This document shows positions 13,150-24,476 of a DNA stretch of 64,000 bases, in pieces. The notes under the pieces are model-generated. The model was not told the origin of the DNA. It saw nothing but the letters and a program-made list of their open reading frames with translations, and ran no database searches. This DNA is from Myxocyprinus asiaticus (taxonomy: Eukaryota; Chordata; Actinopteri; Cypriniformes; Catostomidae), in NCBI RefSeq assembly GCF_019703515.2, contig NC_059365.1:39260001-39324000 (forward strand). The letters run 5' to 3'. The first letter of the stretch is position 1; each line of letters starts with the position of its first letter. The position numbers and the translations under genes were made by a program.

Positions 13150-13300
13150 AGTCAGGATTGGATAGTTATGAAGTATATGTAATCTGGATAATCAGATTAC
13201 CTAAAAGTGTGATCTAAAAGATTGTTTAATTACAATTTCAGCTGTGTAATTGTAAGCAGTACAAGATTACATAGAGAGAAGTAATCTATCCAACTCTGCC
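13150..13300. mobile_element. GATTAC-type MITE fragment
   Basis: The text GGATAGTTATGAAGTATATG, TAATCTGGATAATCAGATTA and AAGTAATCTATCCAACTCTG has the same AT-rich interior and inverted ends (GGATAG / CTATCC) as the MITE at 6632-7397. It ends about 80 bp before exon 2. Confidence 0.5.
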
Positions 13301-13380
13301 TACAGTGCTGTTTGAGAATACTGTACGAGCCATCCCCCACCCTGTCAAAAATAAGCGCCACTTGATGTGTACATTTGCAG

Positions 13381-13583
13381 ATCAGCTGACCACCATCGTT
13401 CCTATTGCAGTCGCTGCGGCTCTGAGCACCTACCTACTGACACGCTACTTCAGTGGGCAGAGCAGTCCCAAGAGCAAGGTCAACCCGTCCATCAACAAAG
13501 ACAGCCCGAAAGTAGTGCACAGCTTTGACATCGAGGACATTGGTAACAAGGCCGTCTACTGCCGCTGCTGGAGATCCAAGAAG
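13381..13583 (+). CDS. CISD1-like CDGSH protein, coding exon 2 (membrane helix and first half of the Fe-S domain)
   Basis: The exon runs from a CATTTGCAG acceptor to an AAGAAG|GTGAGT donor. It adds residues 25-92. Residues about 28-45 (TIVPIAVAAALSTYLLTR) form the single membrane helix. A linker of charged and serine residues follows, then the start of the CDGSH fold (PKVVHSFDIEDIGNKAVYC). The first two cluster-ligand cysteines are in YCRCWRSKK, the start of the family signature C-x-C-x2-(S/T)-x3-P-x-C-D-G-(S/A/T)-H. The exon is 203 nt and ends in phase 0, so it joins exon 3 directly as KK|FP, which completes the motif. The frame upstream of 13381 is intron text, although it stays open to an ATG at 13305. 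Confidence 0.92.
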
Positions 13584-14087
13584 GTGAGTGACACTGTTGA
13601 ATGCTAGGAAACTAATATTGTTTCTTGATCATTTCAAATTATTTTAATAGGCTGGTATGGCGATTCTTTATGCCCTGTTTCGTGGACCTCAGTAAAAGCA
13701 GGAAATGGAGATAGCAGGATGGTGGTTGCTCCATCTAGTTTGATCCAGGTTTTCGGAGTGAAGATTAGCTTTAATGAAGTTCTGCAAAGAAGACCATTTT
13801 TAAAGAAAAAGCTGACCCAATAAATCACCCACTTCAGAATTTACTCACCCTCATGTAGTACCAAAGCCATGTGACTTTTCTTTTCTTCTGTAGGACTCAA
13901 AAAGAGATTTTCGTAGAATGATTATATTCCTCTTTTCTATTTATTATGCGATAGCTCTCAAAAATGATTTTTGCATTCGCATATTCAAACTAGTGTGTCA
14001 CATTTGGTTACGAGTTGGGCTTGCTCTTGTTCAGAACCTGTAATTTTTTTAAAATAATACCAGAACCTTATGATTTTCGGTTCCATT
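13584..14087. other. CISD-like intron 2, left part
   Basis: Intron sequence with no exon, leading into the minisatellite. Confidence 0.4.
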
Positions 14088-15045
14088 AATGGTTCCCAAA
14101 CAAATGACTCTTATAAGCCAATTCTTTTGAATCTACAACATGAAACACACAGCATGAACAGTGTAGTCAGATTCCCAAACAAATGACTCTTATAAGCCGA
14201 TTCTTTTGAATCTACAACATGCAACACACAGCATGAACAGTGTAGTCAGATTCCCAAACTAATGACTCTTATGAGCTGATTCTTTTGTATCATACAGCAC
14301 TACTAATCTTGTGTGATTCCTGAACGAATGACTTTTATGAGCCGATTCTTTTGAATCTACAGCACGCATCATATAGCGTTGCTAGTTTAGTGTGATTCCC
14401 AAACGAATGACTCCTATGAGGCGGTTCTTTATAGTGAATTAAAAACCAACCGTGCGTCCATTGTAGTGCAATTCCCAAATGAATGATTCTAATGTGTCGA
14501 TTCTTTTGAATCTACAGCGCGAAACATACAGTGCGACCAGTGTAGTCCAGTTCCCAAACGAATTACTCTTATGTGTCGGTTCTTTTGAATATACAACGTG
14601 AAACACACAATGCGTATTTCGATTCCTGAACGAATGACTCTTATGAGCTGACTCTTCTGAATCTACAGTGCGAAATACACAGCATGAATAGTGTAGTGTG
14701 ATTTCGGACAAATACAGTAACTCTTATGAGCCGGTTCTTTTTAATCTACAGGACAAAACATATAACGCTACCCGTGTAGTCTGAATTCCGAACAAATTAC
14801 TCTTATGAACCGGTTCTTTTGAATCTGCAGCAAGAAACACACAGCATGAACAGTTTAGTGCAATTCTTGAACAAATTACTTTTATGAACTGGTTCTTTTG
14901 AATCTGTTGCATGAAACACACAGCGCGACCAGTGTAGTCCAATTCCCAAACAAATGGCTCTTATGAGCCGATTCTTTTAAATTTACAGTGCAACCAGTGT
15001 AGTCCGATACCCACACAAATGACTTATAAGCTGGCTGTTTTTAGT
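14088..15045. repeat. 79-bp minisatellite, about 13 tandem units
   Basis: The block TTCCCAAACGAATGACTCTT, with variants, recurs at about 14093, 14172, 14251, 14316, 14396, 14472, 14551, 14623, 14701, 14785, 14863, 14942 and 15008. Spacing is mostly 76-79 bp, with a few shorter units near 66. Each unit continues with ATGAGCCGATTCTTTTGAAT and an ACACACAGC-AACAGTGTAGT segment. Divergence between units is moderate, so the array is not brand new. It lies wholly in intron 2 of the CISD-like gene. Confidence 0.9.
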
Positions 15046-15378
15046 GAATAATAAAAAATACATCAGTCTAGGATTGGATTGCAAAAAGTCTCTAAAAAGT
15101 CTGTGTAAACACACCTTTTACAAAAATGGTATTACATTTTTAAGAGATACCATTATTAATTATTAAGGGAAATCAGAACCCCCTCCCCTTTAGTGCTATA
15201 TACTGTATGTTTGGTATACTGGAAAAGCTTCCTTGTTTAGCTGTCCTAATCCAAATTTATTAGCATGGAATATACAGCAAAAGCACAGGCAGCGTCCAGA
15301 CACCTTATCTTACTATCTGAAAATGATGTCATCAGAGTCTGTTTGTGATTTGTATGTGTTTGTTTTTTCCCTCGACAG
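15046..15378. other. CISD-like intron 2, right part
   Basis: No repeat or exon is recognised between the minisatellite and exon 3. The last 20 bp are the pyrimidine-rich tract of the exon 3 acceptor (TTTTTTCCCTCGACAG). Confidence 0.45.
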
Positions 15379-15468
15379 TTTCCCTATTGTGACGGCGCAC
15401 ACGCCAAACACAACGAGGAAACTGGCGATAATGTTGGACCGCTGATCATTAAGAAGAGGAACGACTAA
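15379..15468 (+). CDS. CISD1-like CDGSH protein, coding exon 3 (C-terminus)
   Basis: Thirty codons including the TAA stop follow a CTCGACAG acceptor. They encode [20 protein letters not shown] and then PLIIKKRND. This supplies the last cysteine and the single histidine ligand of the 2Fe-2S cluster (3Cys-1His), so all four ligands of the CDGSH signature are present. [16 protein letters not shown] is the conserved end of CISD1-type proteins. The whole protein is 121 aa, somewhat longer than the roughly 107 aa I recall for CISD1 because of its longer N-terminus. Splicing and frame are consistent throughout, with no sign of decay. Confidence 0.93.
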   Translation, partial: FPYCDGAHAKHNEETGDNVGPLIIKKRND

Positions 15469-16110
15469 ATCTTCACCGAATATGCCCATGAAATGCCTGA
15501 AAGTGTGTGTCTATGTTTCCATCAATGTTTTCCATCCACTGGATGCAGGATTAACTGAAGATATCATCAATTCCAAAGTCATAAGCAGGATAAAAGATTG
15601 TTTGTATTTTGCCAATGCCTCAGTTGTTATGTCGCATTCTCACCCTTGTCAAAAGTGCTGTAATTCACTTGAAATATGTTGACGTTAATACGCCTCATTC
15701 AGACCAGAGACTTCCTGAAGGGCTGCATACGTGCATCAGCAGACATATTGTATTTCCTGTAACTGTGGTGAGGTTTCACACCAGGTCTTCCCTTCCTCCT
15801 CTAAAGCAAACCATTTCAAGCCATAAATGTACACTAAAAACATGTTATGTTTCCACTAAAAAGAGCAGATGAATGTTTAAAAAGACATGGATTCACATCT
15901 GAGTTTTTGGAGGTGGATCAAAGCTACTACGCACAGTGTTTCATGACCGTTTTAGTGCTTATGACTTGCTTTATTAGTTGTAAAACTAAACCGGTTCCAT
16001 TTAAAAGACAGCATACAAGTATATTTCTATCATGATGTCTAATTAGGGGGTGATATGTATTTTGCTATATGACAGTGGTGTGTTTTGAATAAATGTTATT
16101 TGAAATGGTC
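15469..16110 (+). other. 3'UTR of the CISD-like gene
   Basis: Unique sequence runs from the stop to AATAAA at 16088-16093, with TG-rich sequence just before it. Cleavage is expected near 16105-16115. Several 60-90 codon frames fall in this UTR but have no protein features. Confidence 0.6.
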
Positions 16111-16329
16111 ATTTTTGTGCTATTTTCACCCTCAGCAGTTATGTGAAATAACTGAATCAGAATTCAGAAAACATGGGCATCTCAACAGTGTTTTAACACA
16201 GATTGTGGGAGATAATGTGCTCTACTTCCTGCACTGCAAAACACAGGAAATTAGAGATGATCATGCTGCATTTCCTCTTGAAAACACCAGATGGAGCCAC
16301 TAAATCAGTTTCAGTCTGAAATCAGTCTC

Positions 16330-16640
16330 TGAATAGCCTTTATTTTTAGGGCCATTTACTAAGGCAAGCATCACTATCAGGATTGCCCATAGTAATGGGT
16401 TAGGGATTTGAACAAACCCCTATTCCTAAAAAGTCATTAATCTTAGTTGCTCATCATTTGTGCTACAGACATGCTACCAAAAGCAGGCTTAAAATTCCAT
16501 AGACTTGCATTGAAGTAGGGACGGGGGCCATATTTAGAGACTTTTCTAACTGGCCCAAGTGAAAAGAGCCCTTCCCTCAAGTCTCTTGACTTGAGGGAAG
16601 GGACTCAAGTCTCAAAAAGAAATTTTGGTCCCTAGATATG
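16330..16640. repeat. Dispersed repeat with a 15-bp perfect hairpin
   Basis: The text GGGATTTGAACAAACCCCTA, TTTGTGCTACAGACATG and AGACTTGCATTGAAG is repeated at 23800-23990, 37880-38240 and 47740-48010, so this is one interspersed family. Within it, CCCTTCCCTCAAGTC and its exact reverse complement GACTTGAGGGAAGGG (about 16569-16602) are separated by only four bases. Confidence 0.6.
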
Positions 16641-17514
16641 GCTTGTATAAGTCCTTCAATGGAAGCCTATGGGATTTTTTGTGAGAACCTGGTATCCCAA
16701 ACCTCAGGTAAAATAGGAAGGAGAAATATACGAAGTGTAAGAGAGGGGTAGAGGGTCTCTGGGGGAACAAATCTGCTGCTTTTCTGTATTTCAGAAGCAG
16801 GCCGACGGCATTCCTGAGCGTTTGAGAAAACCGGACGTTTGCTCCATCTCTTTTTTTCCCCCTCTCCCTTGGTCTCTGTGCCTTCGTCTTTCAAGTGGGT
16901 TTTATCCTCTCCTGTGGAGCGGGTCATGTGTCTGGCTGCCAGATAGAACCATGTGACGCTAATCCAACGTCCCCCCCCCGCCGCCTCCCACTCACCACCA
17001 CTCAATTCCTCCCAACACACACACAGATCCTCAGTACCTCATACAGAGGGAGGTGGGGGCGAGGTCTTAGAAGTTATCAGGGAATTATGTGGCCATGAGG
17101 AAAGGTACGTTCATTTTGTGAACATGTTAGCGTTTATTCACCCTTCTGACACCCAGATAAGTTTTTGGGGTCAGGCTATTACAGAAACCTAGAGACATGG
17201 CAAATGTAAAGGAAATCTATAATGTGTGTGACCTCATTTGGAGATGAGATGTCTGTTGTGCTCCAGTGATCTGCTGTGGCTGGACCTACAGGAATGTCCT
17301 CCAGGGTGAACTAAAGGGTCTGATGCAACTCAAGACCCAATGGTCTGATCAATAGACAAAACTGTATCAAATCTGGCATTTCAGAGTAGTCCTCATTCCC
17401 ATAAGTTTGAAGATGTAGTGGCTAGTCCACTGACACGTTGTTTGGTTCAGAATGCTATAAACCCTCCTGTAAGAAAAGTAAAAACAAATGCATGCTCATT
17501 GAATGCACCCTTAA
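16641..17514. other. Intergenic, no gene supported
   Basis: Low-repeat intergenic DNA. A C-run lies near 16972. A 117-codon minus-strand frame covers 16667-17020, but it overlaps two unrelated plus-strand frames and has no recognisable domain, so I do not call it. Confidence 0.4.
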
Positions 17515-18235
17515 GAAAATTAACCATGGTTTTACTATAGTAATATTGTAGTTGCCATGATTTTGGTGGAAACCATGGTTTTGAAAGGTAACCATGGTTT
17601 TACTACAGTAATACTGTAGTATCTATATAGTATCCATGGTTTTACCATAGTAATAGTGTACTAACCATGACAGTAGTAACCATGGTTAATTTAGTGGTTA
17701 TTGTAGTTTTATTATAAAAAACATTTTTAAACTTTGGTTACTGTAGTAATATCATGGTTTATTTTCATAAGGGCATACAAGACCACCAGAGGCTTGGTTT
17801 TAAAAACCTGTGAACATTTATCTATTTTGTAAACACTTTTATCTAAAGCGACTTGCAATGCATTCAGTGTATACATTTTATCAGTATGCATGTTCTCTGG
17901 GAATCGAACCCATGACCTTGGCGTTGATAACGCTATGAATGCATATGCAGAGGTCGGTTCTAAAAAGTCAACATGGTAATACCATGGCATTCTTTGAAGT
18001 AGTTTGGATAATCATGCTAGTATCATGGTATATGGATTTTAATGTATAGTTGCATAATACCATGGTATATATATATCAAATACCATGCTATTATTTTTTT
18101 TATTTTATTTTTTGGACAAGGTACCAAGGTAATACCATTTTTGGACACTATTCTTTGAACTACCTTGGAGTACCATGTCAATACTATGGTATATAAATGT
18201 GGTAATCATGTAGCACCATGGTAAAACCATCACTT
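17515..18235. repeat. ACCATGGTTTTACTA-type repeat, interrupted by a SINE
   Basis: ACCATGGTTTTACTAYAGTA recurs at about 17525, 17600 and 17635 in various forms, with its inverse near 17745. The later TACCATGGTA text around 17975-18225 belongs to the same palindromic style. A second copy of this family is at 53186-53400. A SINE sits inside at 17826-17948. It is non-coding. Confidence 0.6.
17826..17948 (-). mobile_element. tRNA-derived SINE (minus strand)
   Basis: The minus strand has GGTCATGGGTTCGATTCCCA (box B), then ACATGCATACTGATAAAATG, then the tail AAGTCGCTTTAGATAAAAG. The box A end is eroded. The tail resembles LINE-type 3' ends used for retroposition. Same family as 22120-22826. Confidence 0.75.
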
Positions 18236-18399
18236 TACCACAGCAGCCTACTTTTTTGGTAAGGGAACACCTAGTCACATAAAATGTCGCTTAAAATTGA
18301 GTTTAATGGAGATAAACATGATGGGAACTAAAAACTAAATCTGTTGAAAGTAGTGCCACTTTGCTGTAGCATAAACTTTCCCTTTAATGCATTTGTGGC

Positions 18400-18840
18400 G
18401 GACTGTAACACGCACCTCCGCCTCCAACCCGCCGCCAGCAGCGCCGCACTGATCGATCCGCATTGATTGTCCCTGACGAGCTGTTCCACTTTCCAGCCAA
18501 TGCACGCATGCCCGTCTGCGATTGGGAAGGAGCCCGAAACGGAGGAAAATTTCTGCCGCCCTGGCGGTGTCACTTCCCCACACTTCCACTGGCCGCCTGC
18601 CAAACTCACAGGACGCTCACAAGAGGTGGAGTGGACTCACGAGGCGACGAGGACGAGCGAGTGAGCGAATGGACGGACAAATGGACACAAACACAACAAA
18701 ATGGCTTGTCTGTAACAGGGAAAGTCGTTGACACACCAAGCACAGAGAAACCCGACGATTATGGTAACGACCTAGTCACTTTCATTTCCGCACAAATATT
18801 TATTATCGCACAGTCCGTTTTGCTGACGGACTAGAACATC
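18400..18840 (+). promoter_or_regulatory. CpG-rich segment, candidate cxxc5 promoter / first exon
   Basis: CpG dinucleotides are frequent here, unlike the flanking DNA. CCAAT boxes occur in both orientations (CCAAT at 18497-18501, ATTGG near 18520). A 123-codon plus-strand frame and two overlapping frames fall here because GC-rich DNA has few stops. None resembles a known protein. The position, upstream of the cxxc5 coding exon and after the preceding gene's poly(A) signal, suits a promoter with a non-coding first exon. Confidence 0.4.
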
Positions 18841-19122
18841 AACTCAAAATCATGTTTTGAATAGGCTAGTTACACACAAATATATACTTTCATGTAAATA
18901 TACTTGATGAATTTATTATTCATTATTATTATTGAAAAACAATATTTAAAATAATATATTTTTTTATTTTGTAAATATTTTTAATATCGTAATTATTTAA
19001 TTGTTATAATTATTAATACAAATAATAATGGTAGGCTATTTAGTAATACATATTGTATTTAGTAATACCAATTTGATTATTTTTAAGTATTGATGGGAGA
19101 CTATTTATTTAATTTATTAATG

Positions 19123-19198
<76 letters not shown>

Positions 19199-20019
19199 TA
19201 TTTATTAACAAACAGCAAATTCGAATGTGCTGAAATGACGCTTGATGTATGAAGAGGAGAAATGAACGGCCCTTTTACGTCATAAAACATTTCATCAAAA
19301 ATGTCTAACCGTTTATTGAAATGCATAAATCTGATAACAGATTGTCAAAACAGAAGGTATAAATTATGTAACCAATTGTATTCTTGTTAACGGATCATAC
19401 AGATCTCTGATATATATATATATACACACATACACACATTCATAGTTCATAATATATACATATTAAAATCCCACTTGTATTTGGGTAAATATGATACAAA
19501 TATGAAAAAGGCAATTTTTGTAGTATTTTGAAATGTGTTTTTAAATGTATTAACACAGGCCTATATCAGATTTATGTATCCATTTGCGTATAATTGAGTG
19601 GTTTCTTGCTTTGCATATTAAAATATTAAATATCATTCAGCACCAATTTCCTGGAAAGCATGAATGTGCAAAAAGTCTAATATGGCAAATCAATCATCTG
19701 CTCGAAGGAGAGAAAAAAATGTATCTTTAGCGCAGCCAACAGCCATTAAGAATAGAGTCAACAATGGGCTGAGTCTCCAACCCTCTCCATAAGAAGTGCT
19801 CTCAAAACTATACTTCATTCATTATTCCACTCTCATATGCACACACATACACAGAGAGAAATAGACAGCCCCACCACAGACAGGACCTGTAATACCATCT
19901 CCATTCATACACACCTCTATAATCACTTAATTAATTTTTTTCCGCGACGGAAAGTCCACTTCGGTTTTTGTGTGAAGCTCCAAAAATCTATGAAATGTGT
20001 TTGCATGTTCTCCAGGAGC
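18841..20019. other. AT-rich stretch with a (TA)n microsatellite
   Basis: Very AT-rich DNA. The (TA)n run is listed separately. No gene or recognised repeat otherwise. Confidence 0.4.
19125..19196. repeat. (TA)n microsatellite
   Basis: About 35 TA dinucleotides in uninterrupted tandem. Confidence 0.95.
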
Positions 20020-20156
20020 GAGGATGTGGAGGTGGGATAGAGAGACTCGAGAGGTTGGAGGAGCCCACGCGCTCGCTTTTGGACAAAGTGCGTTCTGCGC
20101 GTCTCTGCCGGTGTTTGGTGTTTATTGAAGGAAACAGCGAAAAGATTTTTACCTGG
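20020..20156 (+). other. cxxc5: Candidate non-coding 5' exon of cxxc5
   Basis: A CpG-containing block (GAGGAGCCCACGCGCTCGC, GTGCGTTCTGCGCGTCTC) ends at TTTACCTGG|GTGAGC, a good splice donor. It lies 4.1 kb upstream of the acceptor at 24271-24274 that begins the cxxc5 coding exon. Vertebrate CXXC5 genes have untranslated 5' exons. The left boundary is arbitrary, and GC-rich text continues after the donor to about 20300. Confidence 0.35.
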
Positions 20157-22119
20157 GTGAGCATTTCCTTCCATTTTGGGCTCTTTTTCTCTTCTACTCT
20201 TTCTTTATTTCGATACAAATCTCCGCTGCGCGTGAGAGAGCCGGACCGCTCGGACAGTCACAACGCTCCCGTCGGCTCGCCAGCGCGTCAGTCGGTCGGT
20301 AGGTGCGAATATAAAAACAGCCTGTGTTTACACATATGCAGATAGTTTATATCTAAAGGAGGAGGAATATTTAGACTTTGTCTGAAAGTTACAATGACAT
20401 ACTCCTAAGAGGAATAAGTTGGCACTGAGATAACAAGGGGATGTCCGTTAATTTAACCATCGCGACGTGTTGGCGCATACCGAGCGTTGTCACCATAGAC
20501 ACCTCGCACGAGAGACAAAAGGGATTTTGTTTTACTTTCAAAATGCTCGGCATTACAACTGCCTGACATTTTGCCCATAGTCGGGCATGCATTAGATGCA
20601 TTGGTGCAACTTTGGCACGGGTAACCAAATAGGCGCGCGGAATAGTTGCATTTACGCTCATTTGTTTCTGCCCATCGCCAGTTGTTTGGTTGTAGTGCTG
20701 TCACTGTAAACATAGCTACTGTTGTGACATTTGTGTTTTCAACTGATAGTTTGGACATTGGGATGCATCGAGAGGAAATAGCTGAATTATTTCAGAATTC
20801 CTTTTGGAGAGGCGTGAGTATGCAAACAACATTTTAGCCCACTGCGTTACGTTATTAATCCATTATGAGTTGCATGCAAACTTTTTATGTGCGGCACATT
20901 TTGGTAGACTATTTAAATGATTTAAATCGTTTTAGCGTGGATAGCTATATGCACTTAATCCAGGTCTGCTGCAGGGGATGGTAAACGGGTGCGATGAATG
21001 GGTTTAAATGAGGTGATTGTTTGACTGTAATTAGTTGACATATAGCTCTTGATAAGCAGGTCATCTCGTTTAATGCAGGTTGGGCTATTGTTCCCTTAGT
21101 GATGTCCAAATCTCTCTACGTCGCGCTATTGTCCCTCTTTCTCTCTCGCCGCAATACCGGACACAGAGCCTCATATACTGTATGTTTAACCTGCCTGGCG
21201 CATTTGACATGAGGTAATCCAGAATTAAATTGCTGAAGCATCTAGGTAAGCATTCAAACTGTTGCTAGGAACTTATTTATCTGTAAGTCAGGTGAATCAT
21301 TCACGGAACCCCTTACTATAGGATTCAGGCAGCTTTTGTCCTGGTTTTACCTGCAGAAGAGCTGTACCTGTCTGTCTCTAGTAAGTTTTTCCTCCCATAA
21401 TGACTCTTCTCTTATGGATGTGATGCAGTCATAATAGATATGGTCATGTGTTTAGATGGAAGAGAGATATCATTGTAAAAAAAAATTTAACATAACTGTT
21501 TTTTTAAGTCAAATATTCAGTATTTAATATAATAGAATCAACCTGAATACATTAGGTTACATCAATTAAAATTATTTTTAAGAGTCAGATCTGTTAGCAA
21601 TAGTACCTTAAGGTATTAGCTGCATGTTTGCATTGTTTACATTGCGGTATATATTTATTTTTCATTGATTCATTCAGTTATGTTTGTATCAGGGTCAGAA
21701 ATGTACTTTTTCCATTAAGGGGCAATATTTACCCCCTTGATATTCAGGGGCATTTTATACCTTTAAAGGGCATTTTCTTTGCTAACCAAATATAAAACCA
21801 AAATACAATGTCATCCTTTTATGTCAAATTCTTAATAACAATAACTAAATCGAGAAATTATTACATCTTAGCCATAAATTCAATCAACATCAATTTGTAC
21901 TTTACACAATAACATGTATAACTTTGCCTAAATAGAGGAATTCATTATGGAGGCTTTTTTTTTTTTTTTTGCCCCCCTATATTTTTGGGCATTTTTGTCA
22001 CTTTCCGTCTCATTTTTAAATATATTCCCAAATATTCTGTTTAGCGGATAATCAATATGGTGTGTTTTTCAGTCAGTTTTACTTACTATTAATTCCAATC
22101 TTGACAATTTTGTTGCTAG
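20157..22119. other. Upstream/intronic region of cxxc5, unassigned
   Basis: CpG-containing sequence continues to about 20300, then composition returns to background. No supported exon, RNA gene or repeat family is recognised. A T-run is at about 21956-21970. Confidence 0.4.
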
Positions 22120-22826
22120 TATTCCTGTAGCTCAACTGGTAGAGCATTACACTAACAAGACCAAGGTTATAAGTTCGATGTCCGGGGAACATACACTCAC
22201 TGAGCACTTTATTAGGAACACTATGGTCCTAATAAAGTGCCCGATGTGGTCTTCTGCTTTTGTTGCCCATCCGCCTCAAGGTTCAAAATGTTGTGCATTC
22301 TGAGATGTTATTCTGCTCACTACAATTGTACAGAGTGTTTATCTGAGTTATCGTAGCTTTTCTGTCAGCTCGAACCAGTCTGACCCTTCTCCATTGACCT
22401 CTCTCATCAACAAGGCGTTTTCGTCTGCAGTACTGCTGCTCACTGGATGTTTTTTGTTTTTGGCATCATTCAGAGTAAACTCTAGAGACTGTTGTGTGTG
22501 AAAATCCCAGGAGATCAGCAGTTACAGAAATACTCAAACCAGCCCATCTGGCACCAACAATCATGCCATGCTCTAAATCACTGTGATCACATTTTTTCCC
22601 CATTCTGATGGTTGATGTGAACATTAACCGAAGCTCCTGACCCGTATCTGCATGATTTTATGCATTGCACTGCTGCCACACGATTGGCTGATTTGATAAT
22701 CGTATGAATAAGTAGGTGTACAGGTGTTCCTAATAAAGTGGCCAGTGAGTGTATGTACTGATAAAATGTATGTCTTGAATGTATGCCAGTGTGTACATCG
22801 CTTTGGATAAAAGTGTCTGTGACTTC
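22120..22826 (+). mobile_element. tRNA-derived SINE, split by a MITE
   Basis: The tRNA-like head (GTAGCTCAACTGGTAGAGCA, box A; AAGTTCGATGTCC, box B) ends at 22193. The SINE continues after 22752 with TACTGATAAAATGTATG and the tail ATCGCTTTGGATAAAAGTGT. The two halves align with the uninterrupted copy at 17826-17948. The head cannot be a functional tRNA because the acceptor arm does not pair. Confidence 0.8.
22194..22751. mobile_element. TA-flanked MITE inserted in a SINE
   Basis: Inverted ends CACTCACTGAGCACTTTATT and AATAAAGTGGCCAGTGAGTG are bounded on both sides by TA (22192-22193 and 22752-22753), the Tc1/mariner target duplication. The 558-bp element is non-coding. Its interior shares the ACCAGTCTG/CATTGACCTCTCTCATCA block with the element at 1592-2146. 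Confidence 0.82.
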
Positions 22827-24274
22827 CTTGGTCACAACCTAAAGTTTTTTTTTTCCACTACTTATTACTGATAGCATGCTTAATTGAGGCTCTGCACTTA
22901 ATTGAAATGTTAAGTCCTTGATGTGCGTGCATGTGTGTGTCAGTGTGGCTGAGTTTGCACCTTGACATCCTGATTTCCCCGTCAGCTCACCCCAGGGGCT
23001 TTGCACTGGAGCTCACGACTCCAGTTTCATAATAGAACAGACCGCCTGTGGACCCTGATAGACGTCTCTCACTGAAAGGCAACTGCCGTCACAAGGATCT
23101 AGTTTTTGCACGTAAAGGTTATGAAATATAACATTTTAACAGACTCAAACTGTCCAATTCAATATTCACAAATAATTATTTTTCAATGTGTCAGCAGACA
23201 CTATGTTGGAAGGACATAGCACAAAGCATAATCGTCACTAAAACAGGTATCTAGGGCAGATAGTATGATACATAAATGTTGGATTAGAAATCAAGTCGGG
23301 CAAACCAGAGCACTCTGAGCATAACATTATATGTCACTATGAACAAAAACAATGGGTTGTGTTGAAATGTATAAATATTTTGAAAGAATTATGTTGGTTA
23401 TTAACATTTAGAAGAAGAATCACATAACTAATTTATTTATGCGTGCTTGCTAAGGCCTGCACCACTAATACTATTGCTCATACTTAAGGCTATGGTATCT
23501 GTGTTCTGTTCCGTCTTGCGTACAGTCAAGCATTTTAGTCTTTCAAAGTAAACTCTTTTGACTGCGAGTCCATACAGACACATACATTCAACACACGCGT
23601 GCTACGACTGCTTTGTGATACTCTTCAGTATAGTCAACTCGAGGCGTTTGTACAGACAATGCACACAGACTGTTCGCATGTCTAGAAAAATGGGCCACAC
23701 GCATACGGTACACGAGTACTATGCTGATGATGAAATTTGCACCACACAGACTGTGCGCGAGACGTAGTGGCACACGGAAACCCGAAGTATACTTTGGCCT
23801 TTAGGATTTGAACAAACCCCTAACATTATGCTAAATATTAAACTTGGGTGTGAAACTCGTCCCGCAGGTTTGTGCTACATACATGAATGAAACCTCAAAA
23901 TGTACAGCTTATGTAGGAGAGTTGTAAAAAAATGTTTTTTCATCATAGACTTACATCGAAGGAGCCATATCTAGGGACCAGAATATCACTTTGACTTTCG
24001 TTTTTTTGTTTACAGTTCCAAACGTGCATTCTTCCACCAATATTGACCGGACAGCATACTAAAATACACTGGCTGAACCATTAATGGAAATGTTAAGGAA
24101 CTGGAATCATTAAGAGGAATCGGAACCGGAATTGTTAAATTCTTTACGATTCCCATCCCTTGTTTGGACAGTATACCTTCAGCCTCTCCAAATGAACCAT
24201 GCATTTAATCAAACCATTATTGGTTATATTTTATTTTTCTACTCTCTCACTTTCACCTCTTTTTCTATCTCTAG
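22827..24274. other. cxxc5 intron upstream of the coding exon
   Basis: Contains two repeat pieces. 23530-23800 has TTTCAAAGTA and CTGCTTTGTGATACTCTT, shared with about 10585-10680. 23800-23990 belongs to the family listed at 16330-16640. A pyrimidine tract and TCTCTAG acceptor close the segment. No exon is seen. Confidence 0.45.
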
Positions 24275-24476
24275 AATTCTCAGGGCTTTGCAGACGACGG
24301 ATCCGTAAGATGTTCATAAGACAAAAATAGTGTGGACCACATCTCAAGCTGGTTGGTTCTCCAGCTGTGTACACATCAATTTTGTATTGGCTTCAATCAG
24401 AGGAGGAGCACTGCAGCTCTATATCCCCCCCTTTTATCCACACCCCCTTAATCCCCTCCCCCTCACGCTGTGGCCC
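24275..24476 (+). other. cxxc5: cxxc5 5'UTR part of the coding exon, with a short uORF
   Basis: The exon begins after TTTTTCTATCTCTAG. An ATG at 24310 opens a six-codon frame that stops at TAG (24328-24330), well before the main start. The main frame is open from 24330 onward but contains no ATG before 24477, so the leader is untranslated unless a non-AUG start is used. Confidence 0.65.

Noticed and set aside
14088..15045. CRISPR-like array
   Set aside because: Units are contiguous 79-bp tandem repeats without unique spacers, in a vertebrate intron.
16667..17020. 117-codon minus-strand frame
   Set aside because: No domain, overlaps two unrelated plus-strand frames, and no splice or promoter context.
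18463..18834. 123-codon plus-strand frame
   Set aside because: CpG-rich promoter-like region with several overlapping frames on both strands and no protein similarity.
22120..22193. Possible tRNA gene
   Set aside because: Box A and B are present, but the acceptor stem does not pair and the sequence continues into a SINE tail after the MITE.
24330..24476. N-terminal extension of the cxxc5 frame by 49 codons
   Set aside because: The extension would begin at GTG, not ATG, lies in the leader just after a uORF stop, and contains low-complexity proline/leucine text unlike CXXC5. The first in-frame ATG is 24477.
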